Counted from the first letter of the stretch, positions 34,098-42,509 are shown. The stretch is DNA of 64,000 nucleotides from Streptomyces sp. NBC_01341 (GCF_035946055.1 NZ_CP108364.1:7068001-7132000), one strand, 5' to 3'. Notes: generated from the sequence alone by a model not told the origin. Made by a program: numbers and translations.

Positions 34098-34166
34098 GAA
34101 GCACCCGAGTGCCACAGCGCCCGCGGCTGCGATCGAAGTCAGTCTGAGGATGAACGTGCGCATCAT
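34083..34166 (-). CDS. Possible 27-residue membrane peptide
   Basis: From an ATG at 34166 the frame reads MMRTFILRLTSIAAAGAVA and then LGCFLHVF, a basic start followed by one hydrophobic segment. AAAGAGAT lies 6 bases before. It sits 188 bp downstream of the 59-residue peptide gene on the same strand. Short, so chance cannot be excluded. Confidence 0.3.
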   Translation of the reverse strand: MMRTFILRLTSIAAAGAVALGCFLHVF

Positions 34167-34354
34167 CGTGAAGATCTCTTTCGGGGTGTCATGTGTCGTT
34201 CCATGAGCGGGGTATCACGCGGGCTGCGCCCCGTGGCGCGGGCTCTGGGGGAGGCGGTGCGCCCGGTGTCCCGGGAGTGCTGACCGGCCGAGTCCGTACA
34301 CCTCTCGGGTGGTGGGGGCCGGCAGGTGGCGGCACCGCCCGCCGGTGCCCGTGG

Positions 34355-34534
34355 TTACAGACCGCCCATGCGTATGAGCCACCAGTCCGAGTTGTAGGCA
34401 CCGCTGTCCGCGTCGTGGGGCGCTGCGGGCCGTTCCTCCACGGTGTCCTCGAGGCGGATGGGGTCCGGCAGCTTCGAAAACCGCAGGGCGCGTCGTAGCT
34501 GCGCCGCATCCGTGGACGCGTGTTCCTGCTCCAT
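34355..34534 (-). CDS. 59-residue peptide with aromatic C-terminus
   Basis: Starts MEQEHASTDAAQLRRALRFS and contains LPDPIRLEDTVEE, then a tail ending AYNSDWWLIRMGGL. The acidic, helical first part with an LEDTVEE segment and the compact Trp/Tyr-rich end resemble leader and core regions of a RiPP precursor, but no modifying enzyme lies next to it. GAGAGG is 8-9 bases before the ATG at 34534. Two copies of the GTCACC-N9-GGTGAC operator lie 145-207 bp upstream, so it appears to be under the CGNR regulator. No family is recognised. Confidence 0.5.
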   Translation of the reverse strand: MEQEHASTDAAQLRRALRFSKLPDPIRLEDTVEERPAAPHDADSGAYNSDWWLIRMGGL

Positions 34535-34678
34535 GACAACGCCTCTCTGTAGGGCTCGCACGCCTGCGCGGAAGGCAGGAAGGCTGTCTGTCCCCGACGG
34601 GGATGGCTGCCCCGGCGACCCGGCCGGTCCAGGAGCGGCGTGAGTCGTCACGTGCGGAGGTGTGCGCACACACTCCGC

Positions 34679-34699
34679 GTCACCTGTTTAATGGGTGAC
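34679..34699. promoter_or_regulatory. GTCACC-N9-GGTGAC operator, site C (59-aa peptide promoter)
   Basis: GTCACC (34679-34684), spacer TGTTTAATG, GGTGAC (34694-34699), with arms extending to GCGTCACC and GGTGACGC. On the minus strand TAAACA takes the place of the -35 found at sites A, B and E, facing the 59-residue peptide gene. Confidence 0.65.
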
Positions 34700-34720
34700 G
34701 CAATAGTGGCACCACCTTCC

Positions 34721-34741
34721 GTCACCGGTCAAGTGGGTGTC
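34721..34741. promoter_or_regulatory. Degenerate GTCACC-N9-GGTGTC operator, site F
   Basis: GTCACC, 9-nt spacer GGTCAAGTG, GGTGTC: one mismatch from the family of palindromes. It starts exactly 42 bp from site C, about four helical turns, so two dimers could sit on the same face of the DNA. Confidence 0.45.
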
Positions 34742-34784
34742 GGGATGTGTGTGCGGGCGCCGGCGTGCCGGACGTGAACTCCGG

Positions 34785-35363
34785 CTATCGCGAGCGTGTG
34801 GAGGCCGCCTTCAGAGCGCTCACCCGCTTGCGGGCCCGGTATGCCGCGGCTTTGATCTTGTTGCCGCACGGGTCCATGGCGCACCATTCACGCCGTGATC
34901 CCCGGGAGCGGTCGATGTAGACCTGGGAGCACTCGGGATTGCCGCATTCCTTGAGCAGTGCAGCCTCCGGGCCGCCGAGGACCGACACGGTGTCCTGGGC
35001 GACGGCGGCGAAGGCCTGCTCGGCGGACGGGTCGACGACATGCCGCCGTCCATCCGGGGTGAGCTGCGGAACGGGTGCGGGCCTACGGGCGTAGTCGTTG
35101 ACGAGCGTCAGGGCGTCCTGGTCCGGGGTCCTGCCGGACATCTTCGCCAGGATCAGGTGGTAGACGGCTTCTCGGAGTGCCCAGGCCTCGTGGAGGTCTG
35201 CCGTCCCGCACGGGATGTCGCGGTCCAGGATGCCGCTCTCGTGGAACCACGCGCCGAGGGTTACGGGGGAGTGCATGTCTTCGCGGGGATCGGGCCGGTG
35301 CCGGTAGCGCAGTGTTCCTGCGAAGTCGAGGGCCAGGGCACCTCCTGCGAACGCATGCATCAT
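34785..35363 (-). CDS. CGNR zinc-finger/ABATE-domain transcriptional regulator
   Basis: A 192-residue protein with an N-terminal ABATE (stress-sensing) domain (ALALDFAGTLRYRHRPDPRED, LREAVYHLILAKM) and a C-terminal CGNR zinc finger, CGNPECSQVYIDRSRGSRREWCAMDPCGNKIKAAAYRARKR, whose four Cys and CGN-K motif are intact at about residues 139-180. The family is annotated as DNA-binding and stress-related but is poorly characterised. The ATG at 35363 directly abuts operator D and has a -10 (TAGAGT) 6 bases before it, giving a leaderless, autoregulated gene. Proposed regulator of sites A-F. Confidence 0.85.
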   Translation of the reverse strand: MMHAFAGGALALDFAGTLRYRHRPDPREDMHSPVTLGAWFHESGILDRDIPCGTADLHEAWALREAVYHLILAKMSGRTPDQDALTLVNDYARRPAPVPQLTPDGRRHVVDPSAEQAFAAVAQDTVSVLGGPEAALLKECGNPECSQVYIDRSRGSRREWCAMDPCGNKIKAAAYRARKRVSALKAASTRSR

Positions 35364-35398
35364 GTCACCACTCTAAATGGTGACATTTGGGGATGCAA
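35364..35398 (-). promoter_or_regulatory. Leaderless promoter with operator, site D (CGNR autoregulation)
   Basis: GTCACC (35364-35369), spacer ACTCTAAAT, GGTGAC (35379-35384). On the minus strand the spacer contains TAGAGT as -10, and TTGCAT (35398-35393) is a -35 at 17 bp. The start codon begins 6 bases after the -10. A protein bound to the palindrome would sit across the -10 and start point. Confidence 0.7.
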
Positions 35399-35410
35399 GG
35401 ATCCGATCGC

Positions 35411-35466
35411 GGGGTCCGCGGTCGCCGCGCGGCGCGCGGGGGGTCCGCGGTCGCCGCGCGGCGCGC
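35411..35466. repeat. Two exact 27-bp direct repeats
   Basis: The segment 35411-35437 is repeated exactly at 35440-35466 (offset 29 bp). Each copy is GC-only except two T's and has internal dyad symmetry around CCGCGG and GCGCGC. They lie between the divergent operators D and E. Confidence 0.7.
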
Positions 35467-35505
35467 CACTGCCGCCCGGCCCCGCGCCCAAGAACACCCC
35501 CGCGC

Positions 35506-35526
35506 GTCACCGCCTTGACTGGTGAC
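35506..35526. promoter_or_regulatory. GTCACC-N9-GGTGAC operator, site E (yccA promoter)
   Basis: GTCACC (35506-35511), spacer GCCTTGACT, GGTGAC (35521-35526). TTGACT at 35515-35520 is a -35, with GACTGT 17 bp later as -10. The downstream ATG at 35554 with AGGAG could encode a 25-residue peptide (MARPRMNEQRRQ...), but the larger yccA-like frame at 35594 is preferred. Confidence 0.7.
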
Positions 35527-35593
35527 GTTCTGCGTGTGACTGTACAGGAGCGCATGGCGCGACCGCGGATGAACGAGCAGAGAAGGCAGTCGG

Positions 35594-36496
35594 ATGGTGG
35601 ACACAGGAAGACGATCACTGAAGAGCAGTAATCCGCTCCTCCGGCAGTGGAAGACCTGGGACTACAGCGACGCCGGACCAGGACGTTCAGCGGTCACGGA
35701 AAGCCGGATGAGCGTCGCATCGCCGCCGTCGGCCACGATCGACCTCCGCAAGGGCACCCGAGCGGCCTACGGCCCCGGGTTCGGCTCCTCCGCGCAGGAC
35801 ACCGACGGAATCATGACGATGGATGACGTGATCGTCCGTACGGCCATGACGCTCGGGACGGTCGTCCTCGCGGCGGTCCTGTCGTGGGTCCTGCTTCCGG
35901 TGGACCAGATGCGGATCGGCACGTCGTACGGAATCGCCGGTGGCGCCGCCCTGGCCGCGTTCACGCTTTCCATGGTGCAGGCCTTCAAGCGCAGGCCGAG
36001 CCCGTCCCTGATCCTTGCGTACGCGGCGTTCGAGGGCGTGTTCCTCGGTGTCATCTCCGCCACGGTCTCCACCTACATCGCCCCCGGCGTGGTCATCCAG
36101 GCCGTCCTGGGCACGATGGCGGTCTTCGCCGGAGTGCTGATCGCGTACAGACTCGGCTGGATTCGGGTCACCCGTCGCTTCTACGGCTTCGTGGCAGCTG
36201 CGGCCCTGGGCTACGCGCTGCTCACGGTCACGAATCTCCTGTTCTCCGCTTTCGGGGATGACGACGGACTCGGCTTCCGCAGTGGCGGTCCCGGCATCGC
36301 CTTCGGCGTCGCCGGCGTCGTGCTGGCGGCGACGTTCCTGGCCCTGCACTTCAAGCAGGTCGAGGACGAGGTCGAGCACGGCGTGCCCCGGGGAGATGCC
36401 TGGCTCGCGGCCTTCGGGCTCACCCTCACTCTGGTGTGGCTCTACGTGGAACTGCTCAACCTGCTCACCCTGATGCGGGAGGAGGACGTCTTCTGA
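35594..36496 (+). CDS. Bax inhibitor-1/YccA-like membrane protein
   Basis: A 300-residue protein with a polar 80-residue N-terminal tail (KSSNPLLRQWKTWDY) and about seven hydrophobic helices from residue ~85, matching the actinobacterial Bax1-I/YccA-like family (ILAYAAFEGVFLGVISATVSTYIAPGVVIQAVLGTMAVFAGVLIAYR). Bacterial relatives modulate FtsH or leak protons and calcium under stress. GAAGG lies 7 bases before the ATG. Operator E upstream places it in the proposed CGNR regulon. Confidence 0.85.
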   Translation: MVDTGRRSLKSSNPLLRQWKTWDYSDAGPGRSAVTESRMSVASPPSATIDLRKGTRAAYGPGFGSSAQDTDGIMTMDDVIVRTAMTLGTVVLAAVLSWVLLPVDQMRIGTSYGIAGGAALAAFTLSMVQAFKRRPSPSLILAYAAFEGVFLGVISATVSTYIAPGVVIQAVLGTMAVFAGVLIAYRLGWIRVTRRFYGFVAAAALGYALLTVTNLLFSAFGDDDGLGFRSGGPGIAFGVAGVVLAATFLALHFKQVEDEVEHGVPRGDAWLAAFGLTLTLVWLYVELLNLLTLMREEDVF

Positions 36497-36570
36497 CCGC
36501 CGGCTCGCTGCACAGGCGGAGACGCCGGACCCTCCACCCGGCCGAGCGGCGGCAGTTCGTCGAGACCGTC

Positions 36571-37578
36571 CTACGTCTTCGGCCCGCCCGTGCGCAGGTA
36601 GCCCTGCTGTGCCGCGTGAACGCCCGCCTGGAAGCGGCTGCGGGCCTCCAGGTGCCCGAGCAGGCCCGTGGCGATGCGGCGGGCGGTGCGGGGGGACACC
36701 CCGAGCCGCTTGGCTATGGCCTCGTCCGTATATCCCCGGGCCAGCAGCCGCAGCGTCTCCTGCTGTTGCCGGGTCAGCGCGTCGTCCTCCTGCTTCTCCT
36801 CGCGGCCCAGCGGTTCCGCCCGGTCCCAGACGCTGTCGAACAAGGCTTCCAGGGACGCGATGAGCCCTCGCCCGCTCACCACCAGCGCACCCAGTGAGGA
36901 ATCCTGGTCGTCCAGCGCCACCAGCGCCAGACGGTGGTCGGCGATGATCATGCGGGTACTCAGTGACGGCGCGGTACGGACCTCGGCGCCCAGCGAGGCG
37001 AGCCAGGTCACATGGGCCACCGTGGGGGCGTGGTTGTGGATGCTGTCCAGGTAGACCGTGCGCATCCGCACGCCGCGCCCGAGCAGCCGCTGGTTGAGCG
37101 GGCGGGACGCGGTCATGTTCTCCTCGGTCTGCGCTCCACCCGTGGCGAAGGTCTGGATCTCCTCCGCCACCTCCTCGTGCAGCCGGGCCAGGTAGTCCCG
37201 TACGTGGTCCACACCGTCCAGGTGCACCACGGGCGGCCCGCCCGTGACAGGGTCCGACGCCGGCAGCCGGCTGAGCAGGTCGGCCACCGCCGCCTCGCCC
37301 GCCCGTACCTGCTGTTCGCGGGCGGCAAGTTCGGCCCGCTGGCGGGCCAGGAGCGTCTCCAGTGCGAGCTTCGGATTCACCACATGGACGCGGCGGGGGT
37401 CGTCCCCGGCGGCCGGTCGGACGAGCGAGAGATCTGTCAACTCTTCGAGCGCGCGGTAAAACTGCTTCAGCGTCAGATCCAGCCGCCTGCAGTGTTCCGG
37501 GGCCGTCGCGTGAGGATGGCAGAGCAGCGCGCGGTACACGGCCTCTGCCGTGGCGTCCAGACCCAAGGGGCCGAGCAT
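36571..37578 (-). CDS. LuxR-family regulator with TrmB-like N-terminus
   Basis: A 335-residue protein: an N-terminal winged-helix part (GLDATAEAVYRALLCHPHATAPEH, LDLTLKQFYRALEELTDLSLV), a coiled-coil segment near residues 75-100, a central PLD-like sensor (ENMTASRPLNQRLLGRGVRMRTVYLDS) and a C-terminal LuxR HTH (LTRQQQETLRLLARGYTDEAIAKRLGVSPRTARR). AAGGAGG lies 4 bases before the ATG at 37578. This architecture recurs beside Streptomyces lanthipeptide and thiopeptide clusters, and it lies at the edge of the azole RiPP operon, so it probably helps control it. Confidence 0.83.
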   Translation of the reverse strand: MLGPLGLDATAEAVYRALLCHPHATAPEHCRRLDLTLKQFYRALEELTDLSLVRPAAGDDPRRVHVVNPKLALETLLARQRAELAAREQQVRAGEAAVADLLSRLPASDPVTGGPPVVHLDGVDHVRDYLARLHEEVAEEIQTFATGGAQTEENMTASRPLNQRLLGRGVRMRTVYLDSIHNHAPTVAHVTWLASLGAEVRTAPSLSTRMIIADHRLALVALDDQDSSLGALVVSGRGLIASLEALFDSVWDRAEPLGREEKQEDDALTRQQQETLRLLARGYTDEAIAKRLGVSPRTARRIATGLLGHLEARSRFQAGVHAAQQGYLRTGGPKT

Positions 37579-37858
37579 CGTCCCTCCTTGCCAGGAGACA
37601 GGCGCCTCCGGGGGGTTGTCGCCGCAGGTCACGATGGATTCTCTTCGACTCTCCGATGATGCTTCGGCAGAGATCATGGCACGGGCGCGCCCCTTCGGGC
37701 AGGGGGCCTTCGCGCCAATGCGGCCGGGGCCGCGAGGGCTGGACGGAAGGGGCCATGGCCTCATCGGTCCACGGGCCCGACCTTCACCGTTGCATCACTT
37801 CATACAAAACTCGCCATGCTGCAGACCGCTTCCCACAGACAGTCGGAAGGCTCCTCAT

Positions 37859-38110
37859 ATGACTCGCCTCCACCGCGCTTCCTGTCCGGGACTCAGAACC
37901 TTCGTCCTCGCCGGGTTCGCCGTCGCCGTCCTCGCCGTTCCGGCCCAGGCCGCGGCCGGAGCTCCGGCCACCCCTCCCACCGCCACCGGGACTGCCTCCG
38001 CCCCCGTCGCGAGGTCCCTGCCCGGCGGCGCCTCCGACCACGTCCGGCCCCCGGCCCCTCCCGGGCCGCCGGTGCACGGCCGGGGCCGGCACGACTTCGG
38101 CTGGCAGTAG
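37859..38110 (+). CDS. Small secreted protein next to the RiPP cluster regulators
   Basis: An 83-residue protein with a signal peptide (LRTFVLAGFAVAVLAVPAQAAAG, cleavage after AQA) and a Pro/Ala/Gly-rich mature part ending GRGRHDFGWQ. GGAAGG precedes the ATG at 37859. It lies between the LuxR-type and SARP regulators and is divergent from the former. It has no Cys and no known domain; an extracellular signal or wall peptide is possible, but nothing proves it. Confidence 0.5.
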   Translation: MTRLHRASCPGLRTFVLAGFAVAVLAVPAQAAAGAPATPPTATGTASAPVARSLPGGASDHVRPPAPPGPPVHGRGRHDFGWQ

Positions 38111-38176
38111 GCCGGGAGGCTCCGGCACCGTGCGGGCCATGCGGCCGAGGCGAGGTACGAAGGGGAGGCGTCGAGA

Positions 38177-40096
38177 GTGCGATTCCAACTGCTCGGGCCA
38201 TTGAGCATCACCGACGGGCGGGAAGTCGTGGTCCTGCCGCCCTCCAAGCCGACCGCGCTGCTGGCCGCGCTGCTCATCCGCCCGGGCTCCGTGGTCTCCA
38301 CCGAGCACCTGCGCGGGGTCGTCTGGGGTGAGGAACAGCCGGCCACCGCCAAGGCCGCGCTGCAGAGCTGTGTCCTCAGGCTCCGCCGGATCTTCGCCAA
38401 GTACGGCATCGAGGACCAGGCGGTCGTGGCGGTGGCCGGCGGTTACCGCATGAGAGCCGACGCCGAGACCCTCGACCTGCTGCACTTCCGGCAGCTCGTG
38501 GACCGGGCAGGCACCTCAGGAGACGAGTCCGAGCTCTACACCCTGCGCCAGGCACTCGCGCTGTGGCGGGGCCCGCTGCTCGCCAACGTGCCCTCCGACC
38601 TGCTGCACCGCGACGAGGTGCCCCGGCTCGCGGAGGAGCGGCTACGGGTGCTGGAGCGGGTCTGCGACATCGAACTGGATCATGGTCGTTGCCGCGAGAC
38701 ACTCGTTGATCTTTGGGAGGTTACGCGCGTATACCCGGGCCACGAGCGGTTCGCCGAGCAGCTCATGCTGGCGCTCTACCGCACCGGCCGGCAGAGCGAG
38801 GCGCTGGCGGAGTGCCGCCGTATCAAGGGGTATCTGCGGGACGAACTCGGTGTCGGCCCGCGGGCCGGCCTCCAGCGGCTCGAACTCGCGATCCTGCGTG
38901 GCGAAGATCTCGGCAGCGTCGATGCCGGCCGTGCGCCGGATTCGCTCGCACCGGACTCCCGGACCGGCGGTCCCGCGTCCGGCGGTCCGACGTCAGGGGG
39001 AGACGCGGGCGTCCACACCGTGGAGGCGGGCCGCCCCGACGAGCGGACCGACGACGCTGCGACCGCGCCCGCACCGCTGCCCACAGTGCCCTTCTTCACC
39101 GGCCGCGAGCGTGAAGTCCACTTGCTCGCACACTTGTTGACGTCCAATCAGGAGCCACTGGAGCGCCCGCCCTTCGCGGTGCTCTCCGGGGCGCCCGGCA
39201 TCGGCAAGACCGCGCTCGCCCTGCACACCGCCCACACGGTCGCCGCCCACTACCCCGGCGGCTGTGTCCTGCTCCCGCTCACCCGTCCCGACGGCACCCC
39301 GAAGCCCGTGCGCGAGGCCACCGACCACCTGCGCGGGTCGCTCGCCGCAGCGGCCGCCGGGCACGGCCGGACCCTGCTGATCCTGGACGACGTCGTCCAC
39401 CCCGACCAGGTACGCGCGTTGCTGACCGCCAACGCGGGGGGCGCCGCCATCGTCACCAGCCGGATGGGCCTCGCCGCACTCGTCGCCACGCACGGCGGCA
39501 CCGTGCACCGGCTGGGCGCCCTCGAACCGGGGGAGTCCTTCGCTCTGCTCACCGCCGTACTCGGTCGTGAGCGGGTCGAGACCGAGCCCTCGGCCGCCCG
39601 TCTGCTGGCCTCCGTCTGCGGGCACCACCCGCTGGCCCTGCGCATTGCCGCCGCCCGCCTGCTCACCCGGCCCCGGTTGCCCCTGGCCGACTGCGCGGAC
39701 TGGCTGCGCCGCGACCTGCCCGCCCGGCTCACCCTGGCGGACGACCCGCGCATGTCGGTGCCGCTGACCCTGGACGAGGCGCTGGAACGGCTCCCCCCGG
39801 CGCTGGCCGAGGCGCATCTGCGGCTCGGGGCCGGAGCGCACGGTCCGCTGACCGCCCTCGGGGCAGCCGATGTCCTCGGCATCCCGGAGGACAGGGCGGA
39901 GGAGGTGATGGAGCGGCTCCTCGACGCCGGCCTCCTGGAGGAGGGCCGGCCGGGGGCCTTCTGGATGCACGACCTGCTCCGGGCGCATGCCCGGCGAGCC
40001 ACGGCACCCGGCACAAGCGACGCGCCGACGGCCCTGGTGCGCCCGCCCCGGCGTGCGGAGATCCCCTCGGTGGGCAGCACCGCCGCGCTGCGTTGA
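38177..40096 (+). CDS. AfsR/SARP-family regulator with NB-ARC domain
   Basis: A 639-residue regulator. Residues 1-95 form the OmpR-like DNA-binding domain (RFQLLGPLSITDGREVVVLPPSKPTALLAALLIRPGSVVSTEHL), 96-240 the bacterial transcriptional activator (BTAD) domain, and from ~290 an NB-ARC ATPase (Walker A LSGAPGIGKTALAL; Walker B RTLLILDDVVH). A truncated version of AfsR without TPR repeats. GTG start at 38177 with GGGGAGG about 10 bases before. SARPs activate biosynthetic clusters, so this is the likely pathway activator for the downstream operon. Confidence 0.86.
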   Translation: MRFQLLGPLSITDGREVVVLPPSKPTALLAALLIRPGSVVSTEHLRGVVWGEEQPATAKAALQSCVLRLRRIFAKYGIEDQAVVAVAGGYRMRADAETLDLLHFRQLVDRAGTSGDESELYTLRQALALWRGPLLANVPSDLLHRDEVPRLAEERLRVLERVCDIELDHGRCRETLVDLWEVTRVYPGHERFAEQLMLALYRTGRQSEALAECRRIKGYLRDELGVGPRAGLQRLELAILRGEDLGSVDAGRAPDSLAPDSRTGGPASGGPTSGGDAGVHTVEAGRPDERTDDAATAPAPLPTVPFFTGREREVHLLAHLLTSNQEPLERPPFAVLSGAPGIGKTALALHTAHTVAAHYPGGCVLLPLTRPDGTPKPVREATDHLRGSLAAAAAGHGRTLLILDDVVHPDQVRALLTANAGGAAIVTSRMGLAALVATHGGTVHRLGALEPGESFALLTAVLGRERVETEPSAARLLASVCGHHPLALRIAAARLLTRPRLPLADCADWLRRDLPARLTLADDPRMSVPLTLDEALERLPPALAEAHLRLGAGAHGPLTALGAADVLGIPEDRAEEVMERLLDAGLLEEGRPGAFWMHDLLRAHARRATAPGTSDAPTALVRPPRRAEIPSVGSTAALR

Positions 40097-40175
40097 CGCG
40101 GCCCGACCTCTGTCCGGCTCCGGCCGGCCCGACGAACACCCCGCGCCACTCCCCACGTCACGAGCCCCGTCCCCC

Positions 40176-40204
40176 GCCGAGCGCCCGAGATCCGCGCGCT
40201 CGGC
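40176..40204 (+). terminator. Hairpin between the SARP gene and the RiPP operon
   Basis: GCCGAGCGC and GCGCTCGGC are perfect arms with an 11-nt loop, 80 bp after the SARP stop and 65 bp before the first biosynthetic gene. It may end the regulator transcript or attenuate read-through. Confidence 0.45.
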
Positions 40205-40268
40205 ACGACAACCGCAAAGGTCCTGACCCCGGACCGCCCCGCCCCCGAACAAGAGGTGTGACGCACGC

Positions 40269-42509
40269 ATGGCAACCACAACGCCGTACGCACAGACCGC
40301 CGGTACCCGGCCGCGAGTCCGGCGCGACGTCCTGTTCACCGAGACGCCCGACGGGGTGATCTTCCACAACGCGGACGGCGGTTTCCAGCTCACCGCCAAG
40401 TCCGGTTACCGGTTCGCCACCCTCCTGGTGCCGCATCTGGACGGCAGCAGAAGCGTGGAGGAGATCTGCCAGGGCTTCGGGGAGCGCCAGAAGGCGATGG
40501 TGGGCGAACTCGTCGCGGCGCTCTACGCGCGTGGCTTCGCGCGTCCGGTGCCGCCTCCCGCCGAGGAGCCGGCCGGCGCCCCCGCCGTTCCCCGGGCCGT
40601 CACCTCCCGCTTCGCCGAGCAGATCGGCTACATCGACCATTACGCCGACGACGCAGGCACCCGGTTCGCCCGCTACCGCGCCACCCGGGTCGCGGTCCTG
40701 GGCGAGGGCCCGGTGGCCCGCTGGTGCGTGCTGTCCCTGATACGCAACGGCTGTGCCGCCGTGGCCGTCACCCACGCACTGCTGGACGGCTCCGGGGGCG
40801 CCCCGTCGGAGGAGTTCGCGACGGTCCTCGGTGAAGCGGCCGAACTCGCCGACCAGGGCTGTCCCGTGGAGCTGGCGGCCCTGCCGGACACCACGGCCGG
40901 GCCGGCAGGCTGGGCGGCGTACGAGGGGTACGACGTCGTGGTGGCCGCCGCCGGACCCGGCGTACCCGCGACCGTGCTCGCCCTGCTGCGGGAAGGCGTC
41001 CCCGAGGGCCGGACGCTGCTGCCCGCCTGGACGTTCGGGCCCCGGGCCGTGGTCGGCCCGGTGATGACGGCCGGGTCGACGGGCTGCTGGGCGTGCGCCG
41101 CCCTGCGCCTCGGCGCCCCCGGCACTCCTGCCGAGGCCGCCGATCTGTGGAGCGGGCTCGCCCTCGGCACCGGTACGCCGGGAGCCCAGCCGGCGGGACC
41201 GCTCGCGGCGATGCTCGGCAATCTGCTGGGCTACGAGGTCTTCCGCCTGATCACCGAGGCGCTCCCGCCCGAGACCCGCAACAAGCTGCTCATCCAGGAC
41301 ATGGCGTCGTTCGACGTCGCCTCGGAGCCGCTGCTGCCGCATCCCCGCTGCCCGTTCTGTGCCCCCGTCGCGAACTCCCCGGAGCCGGTCGACCTGTCCT
41401 CCGCCCCGGCGCGCCCGGCCTTCCTGCCGACCGTCGCCACCGCTCCGGACGACGACGCCGCCCAGGGCCCGCTGGCCGAGCTGGAGCGCCGCTCCGCGCT
41501 GGTCCGCCCGCACACAGGGGTCTTCACCCACTACGCGGACGAGCCCCTGACCCAGACACCGTTGAAGGTCGGCGCCGTCGCCGTCGGCCTGGGCCCGCAC
41601 GGCCTGCGCACTGTCACCGCCTTCGACGTCCACCACACCGCCGGAGCCAGGCTGCGCGCGCTGAACGCCGCGGCGGCCGTCTACGCCGAGCACGTGGTGC
41701 CGGCGGCGCCCGCTCTGGACGACACGGTGCCCGCCGTGGACCCGGCGGCCCTCACCACCGCCTCCGGCACCGGCTTCGGCGCCCCCACGGCCTGGACCTC
41801 CGCCACCTCGCTCGTCACCAAGGAGCAGGTGCGGGTGCCCGCCGGGGCTGTGCGCCCCTTGGGCCGCGACAACGCCGACCGGCGCTTCGAACCCACCCGG
41901 GCGGGCGCGGGGGCCGGGGCCGACCTGCCGGAGGCGGCCGCCTGCGGGCTGCTCTCCGCGCTCGCCCATGACGCACTGGGCCGGGCCGTCAGGCAGGCGG
42001 GGGAGGTGGCCGTGATTCCGCACGAGGCGCTCGGCAACGACCCCGAGGTGAGGTTCCTCCTCCGTTCCGCCGCCCACATGGGGCCGGCCGTGGAACTGCT
42101 CGACCTCGGCGAAACGGGCCACTCGGGCGCCCACGTCGTCCTGGCCCGGACCACGGGACCTGCCCGCTGGGCCGTCGGTGCCGCTCTGGACCGCGCGGGC
42201 GCCGTCGTCGATGCCGTCCGGGACCTCCTCGGCGAGGCGCAGTACGCGGCCGACCCCGAGGGCGGGGCCGGCACCGCACCCGACACGGGTGACCCCCTGC
42301 TGCCCGACCTGGACGCGGCCCTGATCGCGGTCACCCGCTCCGAGCCGGAGCCGCCCGGCCCTGCCACGGACTGGACCCGCGTCCTGGACCGCTTGCGGGC
42401 CGCCGGCCGCGACGCCCTGGTCGTACCCACGCACGCTGCCGACCTGCCCACCGCCGGCATCTTCACCGTGCGCGTCCTGCTCACCCGGGCTGTCACCGAT
42501 GCGGGCTGA
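40269..42509 (+). CDS. Azoline cyclodehydratase partner (Ocin-ThiF-like, leader-binding)
   Basis: A 746-residue TOMM partner protein. Residues ~15-85 form a PqqD-like RiPP recognition element (RRDVLFTETPDGVIFHN, FQLTAKSGYRFATLLVPHLDGSRSVEEICQGF). A ThiF/E1-like domain follows with zinc cysteine pairs GCWACAAL and PRCPFCAP. The C-terminal ~300 residues (TQTPLKVGAVAVGLGPHGL onwards) resemble a YcaO-associated or dehydrogenase-like module. Such proteins bind the precursor leader and activate the YcaO enzyme. The ATG at 40269 follows GAGG by 12 bases. First gene of the biosynthetic operon; overlaps YcaO-1 by 11 bases. Confidence 0.85.
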   Translation: MATTTPYAQTAGTRPRVRRDVLFTETPDGVIFHNADGGFQLTAKSGYRFATLLVPHLDGSRSVEEICQGFGERQKAMVGELVAALYARGFARPVPPPAEEPAGAPAVPRAVTSRFAEQIGYIDHYADDAGTRFARYRATRVAVLGEGPVARWCVLSLIRNGCAAVAVTHALLDGSGGAPSEEFATVLGEAAELADQGCPVELAALPDTTAGPAGWAAYEGYDVVVAAAGPGVPATVLALLREGVPEGRTLLPAWTFGPRAVVGPVMTAGSTGCWACAALRLGAPGTPAEAADLWSGLALGTGTPGAQPAGPLAAMLGNLLGYEVFRLITEALPPETRNKLLIQDMASFDVASEPLLPHPRCPFCAPVANSPEPVDLSSAPARPAFLPTVATAPDDDAAQGPLAELERRSALVRPHTGVFTHYADEPLTQTPLKVGAVAVGLGPHGLRTVTAFDVHHTAGARLRALNAAAAVYAEHVVPAAPALDDTVPAVDPAALTTASGTGFGAPTAWTSATSLVTKEQVRVPAGAVRPLGRDNADRRFEPTRAGAGAGADLPEAAACGLLSALAHDALGRAVRQAGEVAVIPHEALGNDPEVRFLLRSAAHMGPAVELLDLGETGHSGAHVVLARTTGPARWAVGAALDRAGAVVDAVRDLLGEAQYAADPEGGAGTAPDTGDPLLPDLDAALIAVTRSEPEPPGPATDWTRVLDRLRAAGRDALVVPTHAADLPTAGIFTVRVLLTRAVTDAG

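Noticed and set aside
34710..34741. Site F as a full member of the operator set
   Set aside because: One half-site has a mismatch (GGTGTC). It is reported separately as degenerate and not counted among the five perfect copies.
35554..35631. 25-residue ORF after operator E
   Set aside because: It has a fair ribosome binding site but overlaps the much better supported yccA-like gene and has no recognisable features; mentioned only with site E.
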